NCBI GenBank assembly: GCA_029262335.1
Contig: JAJCZQ010000008.1
Location: 1-50,772, forward strand
Length of the DNA: 50,772 nt
Source of the DNA: Deltaproteobacteria bacterium
Lineage (GTDB): Bacteria; Desulfobacterota_D; UBA1144; Nemesobacterales; JAJCZQ01
Direction of reading: 5' to 3'
This document shows positions 16,814-23,800 of the stretch, piece by piece (positions within the stretch are counted from its first letter, which is position 1; every line of letters begins with the position of its first letter). The notes beneath the pieces were generated by a model. The model did no database searches, was not told the DNA's origin, and worked only from the letters and a program-made list of their open reading frames with translations. The position numbers were made by a program, and so were the translations under genes.

Positions 16814-17319
16814 TATTTTATATTTAAAGCTTTTTCCTCGATTACTATTCGCCTTCTAAGTGTAACCAGATTTAAAACACTAAAAACTATAGCTGTGATA
16901 TAGCAGGAAAATATTAGGGGGATGACTGCTATCTCAATTATTACCGCGATATAGTTTGGATGCCTCAGAAATTTATACGGACCTTTTTTTACCAGGTTTA
17001 AGCCCTGAACAACCAGTATCCTTGTGTTCCAGTATTTGCCCAGGCTCGTGATTGCCCAGTACCGTAGAAGCTGGGTAAAGATAAATACTCCGAATAGTAT
17101 ATTCGAATAACTGTTTAAGTGCCCGTTTAGAAGTGTATTTTCTGCAAGCAGCGAAATAAAAAATCCGGCATGAAGTAAAACAATGTATTTATATCCTTCC
17201 CTGTCGTATTCTACCGCACCTTCTTTTCTTACTATTTGCTCGTTTCTCTTGGCTACAAAGAGTTCAATTTGCCTCTGGAAAATAAGAAATATGTAAAAAA
17301 TAATAAAAATTAAATTCAT
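16813..17319 (-). CDS. ICMT-type membrane methyltransferase (alkylpyrone methyltransferase candidate)
   Basis: A 168-residue membrane protein with about four hydrophobic segments and the C-terminal signature of the isoprenylcysteine carboxyl methyltransferase/PEMT fold: GPYKFLRHPNYIAVIIE followed by a hydrophobic stretch and RRIVIEEKAL. Its ATG overlaps the stop of the type III PKS gene by four bases. In Bacillus the equivalent pair BpsA (PKS) and BpsB (an ICMT relative) makes methylated alkylpyrones, so methylation of the PKS product is the likely role. Inner membrane location fits a lipid-like substrate. Confidence 0.85.
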   Translation of the reverse strand: MNLIFIIFYIFLIFQRQIELFVAKRNEQIVRKEGAVEYDREGYKYIVLLHAGFFISLLAENTLLNGHLNSYSNILFGVFIFTQLLRYWAITSLGKYWNTRILVVQGLNLVKKGPYKFLRHPNYIAVIIEIAVIPLIFSCYITAIVFSVLNLVTLRRRIVIEEKALNIK

Positions 17320-18380
17320 TGGATTTGAAATAGGATAAGCTCTGAGCTGAATCCAGGGCCAAGTGCGGAAATAAGGCCGTAATCACCGGTATTATAATCA
17401 CTGGTTTTTAAAAATTCTCCCAGTACATAAAGAACTGTTGGTGACGACATATTCCCGTGATCTCTAAGTATGTTCCTTGAATGTATTATTGAACCGTTCT
17501 CAAGCCCAAGTGCCCTTTCATATTCATCCAGTACCTTGGCACCGCCAGGGTGCAGTACAAAATGCTTTAAATCCGGGATTGACAAGCCGTACTGCTCAAC
17601 AAACTCAAGGATATTGCCTTTAACATTGTTCTTAACAATTGTAGGAATATCTTTACTGAATATTGCCTTAAATCCTGTTTCAACAACGTCCCAGCCCATT
17701 ACATCAAGAGAATCATAATAAGTAGTAGTATAGGAACTGATCAGATTTATATCAGATTTTCCATAGAGCTTATGTTCTTTTCCGGCTACAAGCGTAGCTG
17801 CAGCTCCATCCGAGAAAAGGGCTACTGCCACGATATTACTTTTTGAAAAATCGTCTTTTTGAAAAGCGAGGCTGCAGATCTCAAGGGCAATCAGCATAAC
17901 AGCACTTTTTGGATTTGCTTTCACATAATCCAGTGCCCTGCTAAGCCCCACAGCACCTGCAACGCATCCTAGGCCCCATATCGGGGTCCTCTTGAGATGA
18001 GTATTAAGTTTTAGTTCGTTTAATAAGAGTGCATCCATGGTAGGCGCTGAAATTCCGGTACTGGATACATAGATAATATGGTCAAAATCCTGGTAATCAG
18101 CCCCTACTTTATTCAGACAGTTATCAAGGGCATCAACGGATAGTTTTAAACCGTTTTCAACAAAAGATTCAGACCTTTCAACAAAGCTGTGATCAGTTGT
18201 AAACCATTCTCTTGGATAGCAAAAATGGCGGTTTTCTATCAGTGTATGGTCAAATATTGGGAGGAGTCGTTCGATGTCGTCCCGTCTTTTGGAAAAAAGA
18301 TCACGGGCAAACTGTTTTGCAACAATCTGGTCGTAAGAATAGGGCACATTTGCTGTGCCTACTGAAATTACCCTTGGCAT
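17316..18380 (-). CDS. Type III polyketide synthase (chalcone/stilbene synthase family)
   Basis: A 354-residue thiolase-fold enzyme that extends an acyl-CoA starter with malonyl-CoA and cyclises the product. The catalytic triad is complete: C139 (IWGLGCVAGAVG), H277 (FVLHPGGAKVLDEY) and N310 (DHGNMSSPTVLYVL), with the C-terminal GPGFSSELILF that forms the family's GFGPG-like loop. Length is typical of bacterial enzymes. With the ICMT-type gene it most resembles the BpsA/BpsB alkylpyrone or alkylresorcinol systems, so long-chain starters are likely. No Shine-Dalgarno at this first gene of the operon. Confidence 0.92.
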   Translation of the reverse strand: MPRVISVGTANVPYSYDQIVAKQFARDLFSKRRDDIERLLPIFDHTLIENRHFCYPREWFTTDHSFVERSESFVENGLKLSVDALDNCLNKVGADYQDFDHIIYVSSTGISAPTMDALLLNELKLNTHLKRTPIWGLGCVAGAVGLSRALDYVKANPKSAVMLIALEICSLAFQKDDFSKSNIVAVALFSDGAAATLVAGKEHKLYGKSDINLISSYTTTYYDSLDVMGWDVVETGFKAIFSKDIPTIVKNNVKGNILEFVEQYGLSIPDLKHFVLHPGGAKVLDEYERALGLENGSIIHSRNILRDHGNMSSPTVLYVLGEFLKTSDYNTGDYGLISALGPGFSSELILFQIQ

Positions 18381-18452
18381 AATAATTGAAAATCAATAAA
18401 TATACGTTTCAGGGATTAGTATAGATGTTATAAATTAGAATGGAACTGTAAA

Positions 18453-18893
18453 TTAAAGTCGGTAGCCGCCTTTAATGTATTTTTCCAGTTCACGGATCTG
18501 AAATTTCTGGTGTTTAATTATATGTTTTACAACATCCCCGATTGATATTACGGCAACCAGTTTCTCTTCTTCAATAACCGGCAGGTGCCTGATATGGTTT
18601 TCAGACATAAGTGCCATACATTCATCAATGGAATCGGATGGTGCCACGTATAATACGTTTGTGGTCATAAGTTCACTTACTGTTGTGTCTATTGAAGATT
18701 TCCCTTTTAATATGATCTTTCTAGCATAGTCCCTTTCAGAAAATATTCCGACCACTTTTTCCTGTTCTGTAACAACAAGTGCGCCAATATTCTTTTCAGC
18801 AAGTATCTTCAGGGCTTCAAATACTGTGATATTCGGTGTAATTGTAAATACACGGTTTCCTTTCAGTTTTATAATTTCAGCAACATTATTCAT
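18453..18893 (-). CDS. CBS-domain pair protein
   Basis: A 146-residue protein made of two CBS motifs (about residues 8-65 and 73-130). Motifs such as GALVVTEQEKVVGIFSERDYARKI and HIRHLPVIEEEKLVAVISIGDV are diagnostic (read in parts). CBS pairs bind adenosine nucleotides and sense energy state, but a free-standing pair has no fixed partner. The gene is 72 bases upstream of the type III PKS gene in the same direction and might be in the same transcript. Shine-Dalgarno GGGAG sits about 11 bases before the ATG. Confidence 0.9.
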   Translation of the reverse strand: MNNVAEIIKLKGNRVFTITPNITVFEALKILAEKNIGALVVTEQEKVVGIFSERDYARKIILKGKSSIDTTVSELMTTNVLYVAPSDSIDECMALMSENHIRHLPVIEEEKLVAVISIGDVVKHIIKHQKFQIRELEKYIKGGYRL

Positions 18894-19187
18894 ATTCTAT
18901 TAGCTCCCAACCATAATAATTAATTATACTCAATAACTCTATTCTTATAAATATTATTTGTTATAAATAACCAATTACTGAATGATTTTTTGTACTTTTC
19001 TAACTGGTAATCAATAAACTGCTGGTTATACAGATGTCCTTGTAATAGATATAGGGGGAAATGATCCGGGAAGACTAATACCGGATCATACCTATATGAG
19101 ATACATTGGCTGGAAGTAATTTCCTTATTGTTAAGAAAAATAAAGTAGTTAAATTTATCCCATCCAATTTAATATTCTTTTAATTAT
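18894..19187. other. Intergenic region between divergent genes
   Basis: AT-rich spacer separating the CBS gene (minus) from the HDxGH-protein gene (plus). It should hold both promoters. I see no reading frame of note, RNA gene or clear repeat; short A/T runs are common and no confident -35/-10 pair was found. Confidence 0.5.
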
Positions 19188-20486
19188 ATGTTTGGTAATA
19201 AAAAAACAACAGAAGTTGAATTTAATTACGATACAGGTGTTATAAATCCAAATGTAATTGCTTCCGTAACCCAGGTGCTGGACTATATCGACCAGCTTAC
19301 CCAAAGGGGAGGGCAGGACCCTCTTATTATTAATGTTGAAAATGATTATTACGAAAAAATTCTTAATAGTCTAAGATCGGGTATCACCGGGTTAGATGAT
19401 GAAGAGAAAAAACGTATAAACGGAAAACTCGATGATATGACACATGGTATCTATGACCTTGATTCCATTAACTATAAATCACCAGATTCGGCACTTATCC
19501 TTGGAAAGATTTTTTCTTCTCAAAAAAGTTATCAAAAAAGATATGTAGCGACTTTTGGACTTATTAATAAAGAAGCAAATGCGTTTCTTAAAGAGTACGA
19601 CAGGATTGCAGAACAAGAATATTTAGATTTTCCATATGTACCTAAAAACAAGAAAGAAAACTTTGAAGATAACAGGTCTGATATAAACTGCATTGATGTA
19701 CTAAGGTTTGCAGGGGATTTTAACTTAGTTTATAAGCCAATTTCACTCTTTTATACGGGTACAAAATCAAGGGAGCTTAACATACCTCCCAAGGTGGCGT
19801 TCTTTACCAATATTTATTTTAAAAGATACGAAATCGTCTCCGGGGAACTCGGAAAAAGATTTATTTATGATTATGATGAAGTTGATAAACTATCCCCGGA
19901 AAACATTAACAAGATACTTGCTTTCTGGCTAAGGGGCCATGACCTGGGGCATTTCTTTGGCCGTGATGTGTTAGGTACAAATTTGAAGGACAAACTTAGC
20001 ACATCCAAGGAAGACAACAGAAGGGTGTACTATATACTCCAGGAACTTAAAGCAGATATTATTTCGCTTTATATTTTAAAGAACAGGCTAAAGGAACTCC
20101 CTGGGGATTTTGATTTAAGAAACGTTTACATGGTATATGTTTCTGAAATGTTCAGATATATGAGACGCGGAAATCTTCTGCATTATGCAGACGGCGGCTC
20201 GGCATATCTCGCTTATAAATATTTTTTAAAAAGCGGGGCATTAAAAATAAGTTATGACAACATGCATGAAGTAAATACCGAGCAGTTTTCCGCTGATATT
20301 GATATTTTATGTGAAGAATTAATTACCTTATTTGAAGAGGGCAGTTCTGTAAGGGCAGTAGAATTTTTTAAAAAACTTATTAAGTTTCAAGATATAATAA
20401 CAAAGGAACTGTCGGAAGACCTTGAATTCCTTGAAGATTCTTCCATTCCTTATAATATTAATATACAAAACAATCCAAAAATTTAG
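19188..20486 (+). CDS. Unrecognised protein with HDxGH and ELKAD motifs (possible metal-dependent hydrolase)
   Basis: A 432-residue protein without signal peptide or membrane segments. In the middle it reads RGHDLGHFFGRD (H251-D252-x-x-H255) and 30 residues later LQELKADIISLYIL (E286, D290). An HExxH-like pair followed by an E-x-x-A-D helix is the layout of dipeptidyl-peptidase III-like and related gluzincins, where the third ligand comes from such a helix; here Asp replaces the catalytic Glu. It could alternatively be an HD-type helical protein. N-terminal 180 residues are mixed alpha/beta with no recognised domain. No Shine-Dalgarno. The gene stands alone before the transposase-like gene. 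Function unknown. Confidence 0.55.
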   Translation: MFGNKKTTEVEFNYDTGVINPNVIASVTQVLDYIDQLTQRGGQDPLIINVENDYYEKILNSLRSGITGLDDEEKKRINGKLDDMTHGIYDLDSINYKSPDSALILGKIFSSQKSYQKRYVATFGLINKEANAFLKEYDRIAEQEYLDFPYVPKNKKENFEDNRSDINCIDVLRFAGDFNLVYKPISLFYTGTKSRELNIPPKVAFFTNIYFKRYEIVSGELGKRFIYDYDEVDKLSPENINKILAFWLRGHDLGHFFGRDVLGTNLKDKLSTSKEDNRRVYYILQELKADIISLYILKNRLKELPGDFDLRNVYMVYVSEMFRYMRRGNLLHYADGGSAYLAYKYFLKSGALKISYDNMHEVNTEQFSADIDILCEELITLFEEGSSVRAVEFFKKLIKFQDIITKELSEDLEFLEDSSIPYNINIQNNPKI

Positions 20487-20501
20487 AAATATTACATTCC
20501 G

Positions 20502-20514
20502 GGGTCAAGTCTTG
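20502..20514 (+). promoter_or_regulatory. Short near-palindrome upstream of the transposase-like gene
   Basis: GGGTCAAGTCTTG contains GTCAAG-T-CTTGC, one base from perfect dyad symmetry. I recall similar GGTCAAGTCTTGAC motifs directly upstream of REP-associated transposase genes in other genomes, so it may be a relic of the element's recognition site. Confidence 0.35.
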
Positions 20515-20545
20515 CTTTGTTTGTAGTGTTGACTATACTATTTTT

Positions 20546-21367
20546 ATGGCCCGCCCACTTAGAATTGAATTTCCAGGAGCTGTATATTTCATAACATGTA
20601 ACGGGAATGCTAACCAAAATGTGTTTCTCGATTCAGAAGACGGTAAGTCCTGGATTGAGGTATTCGAGAGGGTCTGTACACGTTTTGACTGGGATTGTTT
20701 CGCATACTGTCTTATGGGAAACAGATACATGATTGTAGTTGAAACGCCTGAAGCTAACCTTTCCAAAGGTATGAGGCAGTTAAACGGTATCTATACCCAA
20801 AGCTTTAACCGAAGGCACAAAAGCGGAGGCCATCTTTTTCAGGGTCGTTTTAAATCCATTCTTGTTCAAAAAAATAAATATCTGGCTGACCTGATCAGGT
20901 ATGTGTTATTTCTCCCGGTAAAATCGGGTTTTGTAAAACACCCGCAGCAGTTTAAATGGAGCAGCTGCAAATACCTCTTTGACCGTGAGGAAAGTCCCGG
21001 ATGGATTAATAATCATTACTTAAAAAGTCTTTATAATGATCTTAATCATGAGTTTTCTGAAAATAACCCGCCTGGTGATGATATATTGACGAATATAAAA
21101 AAGCAGATATTTCTCGGGGATGATGAATTTATTTCTGAGCTCCAGAAGTATGTAAATAAAGACAAAGATTTAAGAGAAATACCAAAGATTCAAAGAGCAA
21201 AGCCTCTTTCCGAATATGTAAATTCTTCGGAGTCCAAAGAAAAAGCAATTGCAGTTGCCTATCTTTCGGGTGATTATACATTACAGCAGGTTGCTGATTA
21301 CTTTTCACTTCATTATTCAACTATAAGCAGGATTGTAAAAGAGTATGAACAAGAGGTTAATGCTTAG
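20546..21367 (+). CDS. REP-associated Y1 transposase-like protein lacking HUH histidines
   Basis: A 273-residue protein of the TnpA_REP/RAYT family: MARPLRIEFPGAVYFITCNGN at the start (family MARPLRIEyPGAvYHvtsRGN), LSKGMRQLNGIYTQSFNRRH, GHLFQGRFKSILV and a C-terminal helix-turn-helix (YTLQQVADYFSLHYSTISRI). The active-site HxH motif, normally NHYH, reads N59-R60-Y61-M62 (GNRYMIVVETP), so both metal-binding histidines are lost, and NPVRA is changed to LPVKS. Catalysis is therefore unlikely, yet the frame is intact and the DNA-binding domain preserved, pointing to domestication or loss of activity. Its end overlaps the opposing methyltransferase gene by 11 bases. Confidence 0.85.
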   Translation: MARPLRIEFPGAVYFITCNGNANQNVFLDSEDGKSWIEVFERVCTRFDWDCFAYCLMGNRYMIVVETPEANLSKGMRQLNGIYTQSFNRRHKSGGHLFQGRFKSILVQKNKYLADLIRYVLFLPVKSGFVKHPQQFKWSSCKYLFDREESPGWINNHYLKSLYNDLNHEFSENNPPGDDILTNIKKQIFLGDDEFISELQKYVNKDKDLREIPKIQRAKPLSEYVNSSESKEKAIAVAYLSGDYTLQQVADYFSLHYSTISRIVKEYEQEVNA

Positions 21368-22049
21368 GTTTTTCAGTAATAAATCCGTTTATTAATAAAG
21401 ATTTGTAAAAGTGCCTGGTATTTTTAAAACCTGTATCACCCAATAGTGTAAGTGTTCTTTTTTCTGATATAACTCTGAGATCATTTTTAATATAATTAAC
21501 TGTTTGTGCGATGTTTTCCCTGTCCAGTCTGTTATCTTTTTGAAAATCTACCCAGTATGAGAGAAGATCATTAAATTCACGAGATCTTTTATTTCCGCAT
21601 ATATCTACAAGTATAAAAGAACCACCGGGTTTAATTCTTTTATAAATTTCATTTAAGAATGACTTCTTATTTTTAATAAAGTGCATTACCAATACTGATG
21701 TTGCAGCATCAAACCCAACATCATCGACATTATTTACTTTGCCATGAACGAGCTTAATCTGTTTTCCAAGTTTTTGCTTTTGTATCTTTTTGGCCGAAAC
21801 TTTTATCATCTCTTCCGCCTGGTCAAATGCCACAAAATTCCACCCTTTATTCTCAGATGCAAGTGTAATTGCTTCCCTGGAAGTTCCGGTGCCGGCAATT
21901 AAAATACGGGCACGTTTTGATAATCTGTTTTTTAGTATATAAGTGATGAGCTGATGAAGATTTGAATATCCAGGAATTATGGTTTCAATATCGCTGTCAT
22001 ACTTTTTGGCCCTATCATTAAATCTTTTTACTGAATCATATTTACTCAT
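21357..22049 (-). CDS. Class I SAM-dependent methyltransferase
   Basis: A 230-residue Rossmann-fold methyltransferase. Motif I is ILIAGTGTSREAITLA, motif II carries the acidic FVAFDQAEEMIKVS, and motif IV/V reads FDAATSVLVMHFIK followed by IKPGGSFILVDI. This pattern is the general UbiE/COQ5-like class, with no evidence for a substrate. Its ATG overlaps the stop of the short PrmA gene by four bases, so the two are translationally coupled. It ends the long minus-strand run that begins with folate genes. Confidence 0.85.
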   Translation of the reverse strand: MSKYDSVKRFNDRAKKYDSDIETIIPGYSNLHQLITYILKNRLSKRARILIAGTGTSREAITLASENKGWNFVAFDQAEEMIKVSAKKIQKQKLGKQIKLVHGKVNNVDDVGFDAATSVLVMHFIKNKKSFLNEIYKRIKPGGSFILVDICGNKRSREFNDLLSYWVDFQKDNRLDRENIAQTVNYIKNDLRVISEKRTLTLLGDTGFKNTRHFYKSLLINGFITEKPKH

Positions 22050-22633
22050 GATTTTTTAAATAGTATTGCGGCCCAGTCATTTTCAGAATAGATTTTGAGC
22101 AAACTAAAACCCGATTCTTCAATTGCTTTAACTGCGTTGTCTTTATCTTTGATTTTTATACCGGAAGTGATTAAAAATCCATTATCTTCTACACTTTCTG
22201 CAATATCTGAAAGCAAAGATATTATGGTTTTAAGCAGTATGTTCGCTGTAACTAATTGATACTGCTCATTTATTATTGAAATTGGGTCTGTGGAAAATTT
22301 AATTGTTTCTGAAAGGCCGTTATCAACGGCGTTTCCCCTGGCTTCATCAGTAATACTGCTGTCTATATCAATCCCGAAGACTTTTTCTGCTCCAAGGGCT
22401 GATGACACAATTGACAGGACTCCGCTACCACAGCCAATATCAAGCACTGAATTAATTTGATTTGTTTTAAAAAGTTCTTCAAGTGCCAAAATACAAAGAC
22501 GTGTTGTCTCATGCTCTCCGGTACCGAAGGACCAGCCGGATTTAATATTTATTTCTCTTGTTGAACTATCAGGAAGTGTAATATTTATTAATGCTTCTTC
22601 AGGATGGTATTCAAATACCGGCTCGTCTTTCAT
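22046..22633 (-). CDS. prmA: PrmA-like protein methyltransferase lacking the N-terminal domain
   Basis: A 195-residue methyltransferase with the catalytic core of ribosomal protein L11 methyltransferase: F36-GTGEHETT, LDIGCGSGVLSI, FGIDIDSSI, VTANILLKTI and SGIKIKD. Full PrmA proteins have about 250-300 residues, with an N-terminal substrate-recognition domain of 60-100 residues that positions L11. Here only about 35 residues precede the core, and the upstream gene ends nine bases before the start, so no longer frame exists. L11 may be recognised differently or another protein may be the substrate. Confidence 0.8.
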   Translation of the reverse strand: MKDEPVFEYHPEEALINITLPDSSTREINIKSGWSFGTGEHETTRLCILALEELFKTNQINSVLDIGCGSGVLSIVSSALGAEKVFGIDIDSSITDEARGNAVDNGLSETIKFSTDPISIINEQYQLVTANILLKTIISLLSDIAESVEDNGFLITSGIKIKDKDNAVKAIEESGFSLLKIYSENDWAAILFKKS

Positions 22634-22642
22634 TGTATAAAA

Positions 22643-23113
22643 TTATTCATTTGCTGAATTAGTGGCAGAATCAGACACAGAATCAGGTGCAGCTACGGCA
22701 TTTCCGGAAGCTTCGGCAGCAGATTCGGCAGCCATAGAGCCTGAAACGGCATTACCTTCGCCGCTTTTATCCACAGTCTTTTGGTTTCCAGGTCTTTTTT
22801 CAGGATACTTTTCATAGTACTGCTCTTCGATAGTTTTCATATCGTATTTGTCAATGACACCCTGGTATGTATCACATGCTTCCTTGTATTTACCTTCTTT
22901 CATATATGCTTCGCCAATCTGGTTCTGCTCTCCGTAATAGTCAGTTACTTCTTTCATTTTAGAAGGATCGCTTAAATAGTTAAGAAGATTTGAAGTTATA
23001 GTCTGCTGTTTTGCATAAACACCCATTGTGTCGGTACATTCTTCTTTATCCTGGGCAAAAATAAAAGATGTTCCGAGGAACAGTATCAATAAAGTAATAA
23101 GTAGTTTGTTCAT
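22643..23113 (-). CDS. Exported protein with Ala/Ser-rich tail
   Basis: A 156-residue protein with a signal peptide (MNKLLITLLILFLGTSFIFAQ, cleavage after FAQ or FA). The mature part has two cysteines (EECTDT and EACDTY), a TPR-like helical segment (QIGEAYMKEGKYKEACDTYQ) and a C-terminal low-complexity region rich in Ala, Ser and Glu. The ATG at 23113 is preferred over one four codons upstream because GGAG lies at the right distance before it. It is 15 bases downstream of another exported-protein gene, with which it is cotranscribed. Family not recognised. Confidence 0.6.
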   Translation of the reverse strand: MNKLLITLLILFLGTSFIFAQDKEECTDTMGVYAKQQTITSNLLNYLSDPSKMKEVTDYYGEQNQIGEAYMKEGKYKEACDTYQGVIDKYDMKTIEEQYYEKYPEKRPGNQKTVDKSGEGNAVSGSMAAESAAEASGNAVAAPDSVSDSATNSANE

Positions 23114-23128
23114 TTTTTTCTCCATTAT

Positions 23129-23764
23129 TTATTGGTTCTTCATTGCCTCTTCCATCATTTTTCCAATGTCGGGCATTTCTCCGGGCTGGTTAAAGTCTGT
23201 TTCAGGCAGATCTGCCGGAACTTTAAAGTTTTCTTCGGGCCCGGAATCACCCCTTTTTATTTTAGTGGCGTTCATCACCATTGCCTGATTTTTTATGTTA
23301 ACGGGGATCATGTCTTCTGTGTAGCAAACTGTACTTCCAAAAAATTCCCAAAAAGAACACGGCTCAAGGAATTCCTTACTGCTCTTATTAAGAGGTTTAC
23401 CGCCGAGCGCTATAACTATATCTTTTTCACTCTTTCCTTCTTCTCTCATTTTTTTTAAATTTGCGAAGTCAGGTTCTCTTGTTTTGGTCCATTTGCCGTC
23501 GTTATTAGTATATATAAATCCGTCTTTTTGGACCATATGCTGCTGCTGGTTGAAACCGGCCATATTAGTAACCTGCGTCTGGGCAAATTCTTCGCAGCTC
23601 TTTCTGTACATTGTAGTTGTAACTTCTCCCATACCACCCATCATGGTACCCTTACTTTCTAGGATAAATTTTTTATTACATGTATTTTCTGCCTTGATAT
23701 TTGTTACAGGCAGTAAAAACAGTGTGAAGACCAGCAAAATCATAAAATTATTTTTTTTATACAT
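23129..23764 (-). CDS. Exported protein of unknown function (possible DUF4412-like)
   Basis: A 211-residue exported protein with a signal peptide (hydrophobic NFMILLVFTLFLLPVTN, cleavage near KAE). Mature part: a beta-rich stretch starting FILESKGTMMGGMGEVTTTMY, then HMVQKDGFIYTNNDGKWTKT, three or four cysteines and a Met/Glu-rich tail. The opening resembles DUF4412-type periplasmic proteins, but the match is weak. The ATG at 23764 is chosen because GAGGGAGAG precedes it; an ATG six codons upstream lacks a site. It lies between pepF and the second exported protein. Confidence 0.6.
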   Translation of the reverse strand: MYKKNNFMILLVFTLFLLPVTNIKAENTCNKKFILESKGTMMGGMGEVTTTMYRKSCEEFAQTQVTNMAGFNQQQHMVQKDGFIYTNNDGKWTKTREPDFANLKKMREEGKSEKDIVIALGGKPLNKSSKEFLEPCSFWEFFGSTVCYTEDMIPVNIKNQAMVMNATKIKRGDSGPEENFKVPADLPETDFNQPGEMPDIGKMMEEAMKNQ

Positions 23765-23800
23765 TCTTAATCTCTCCCTCATTTATTAATATTCTATAAA

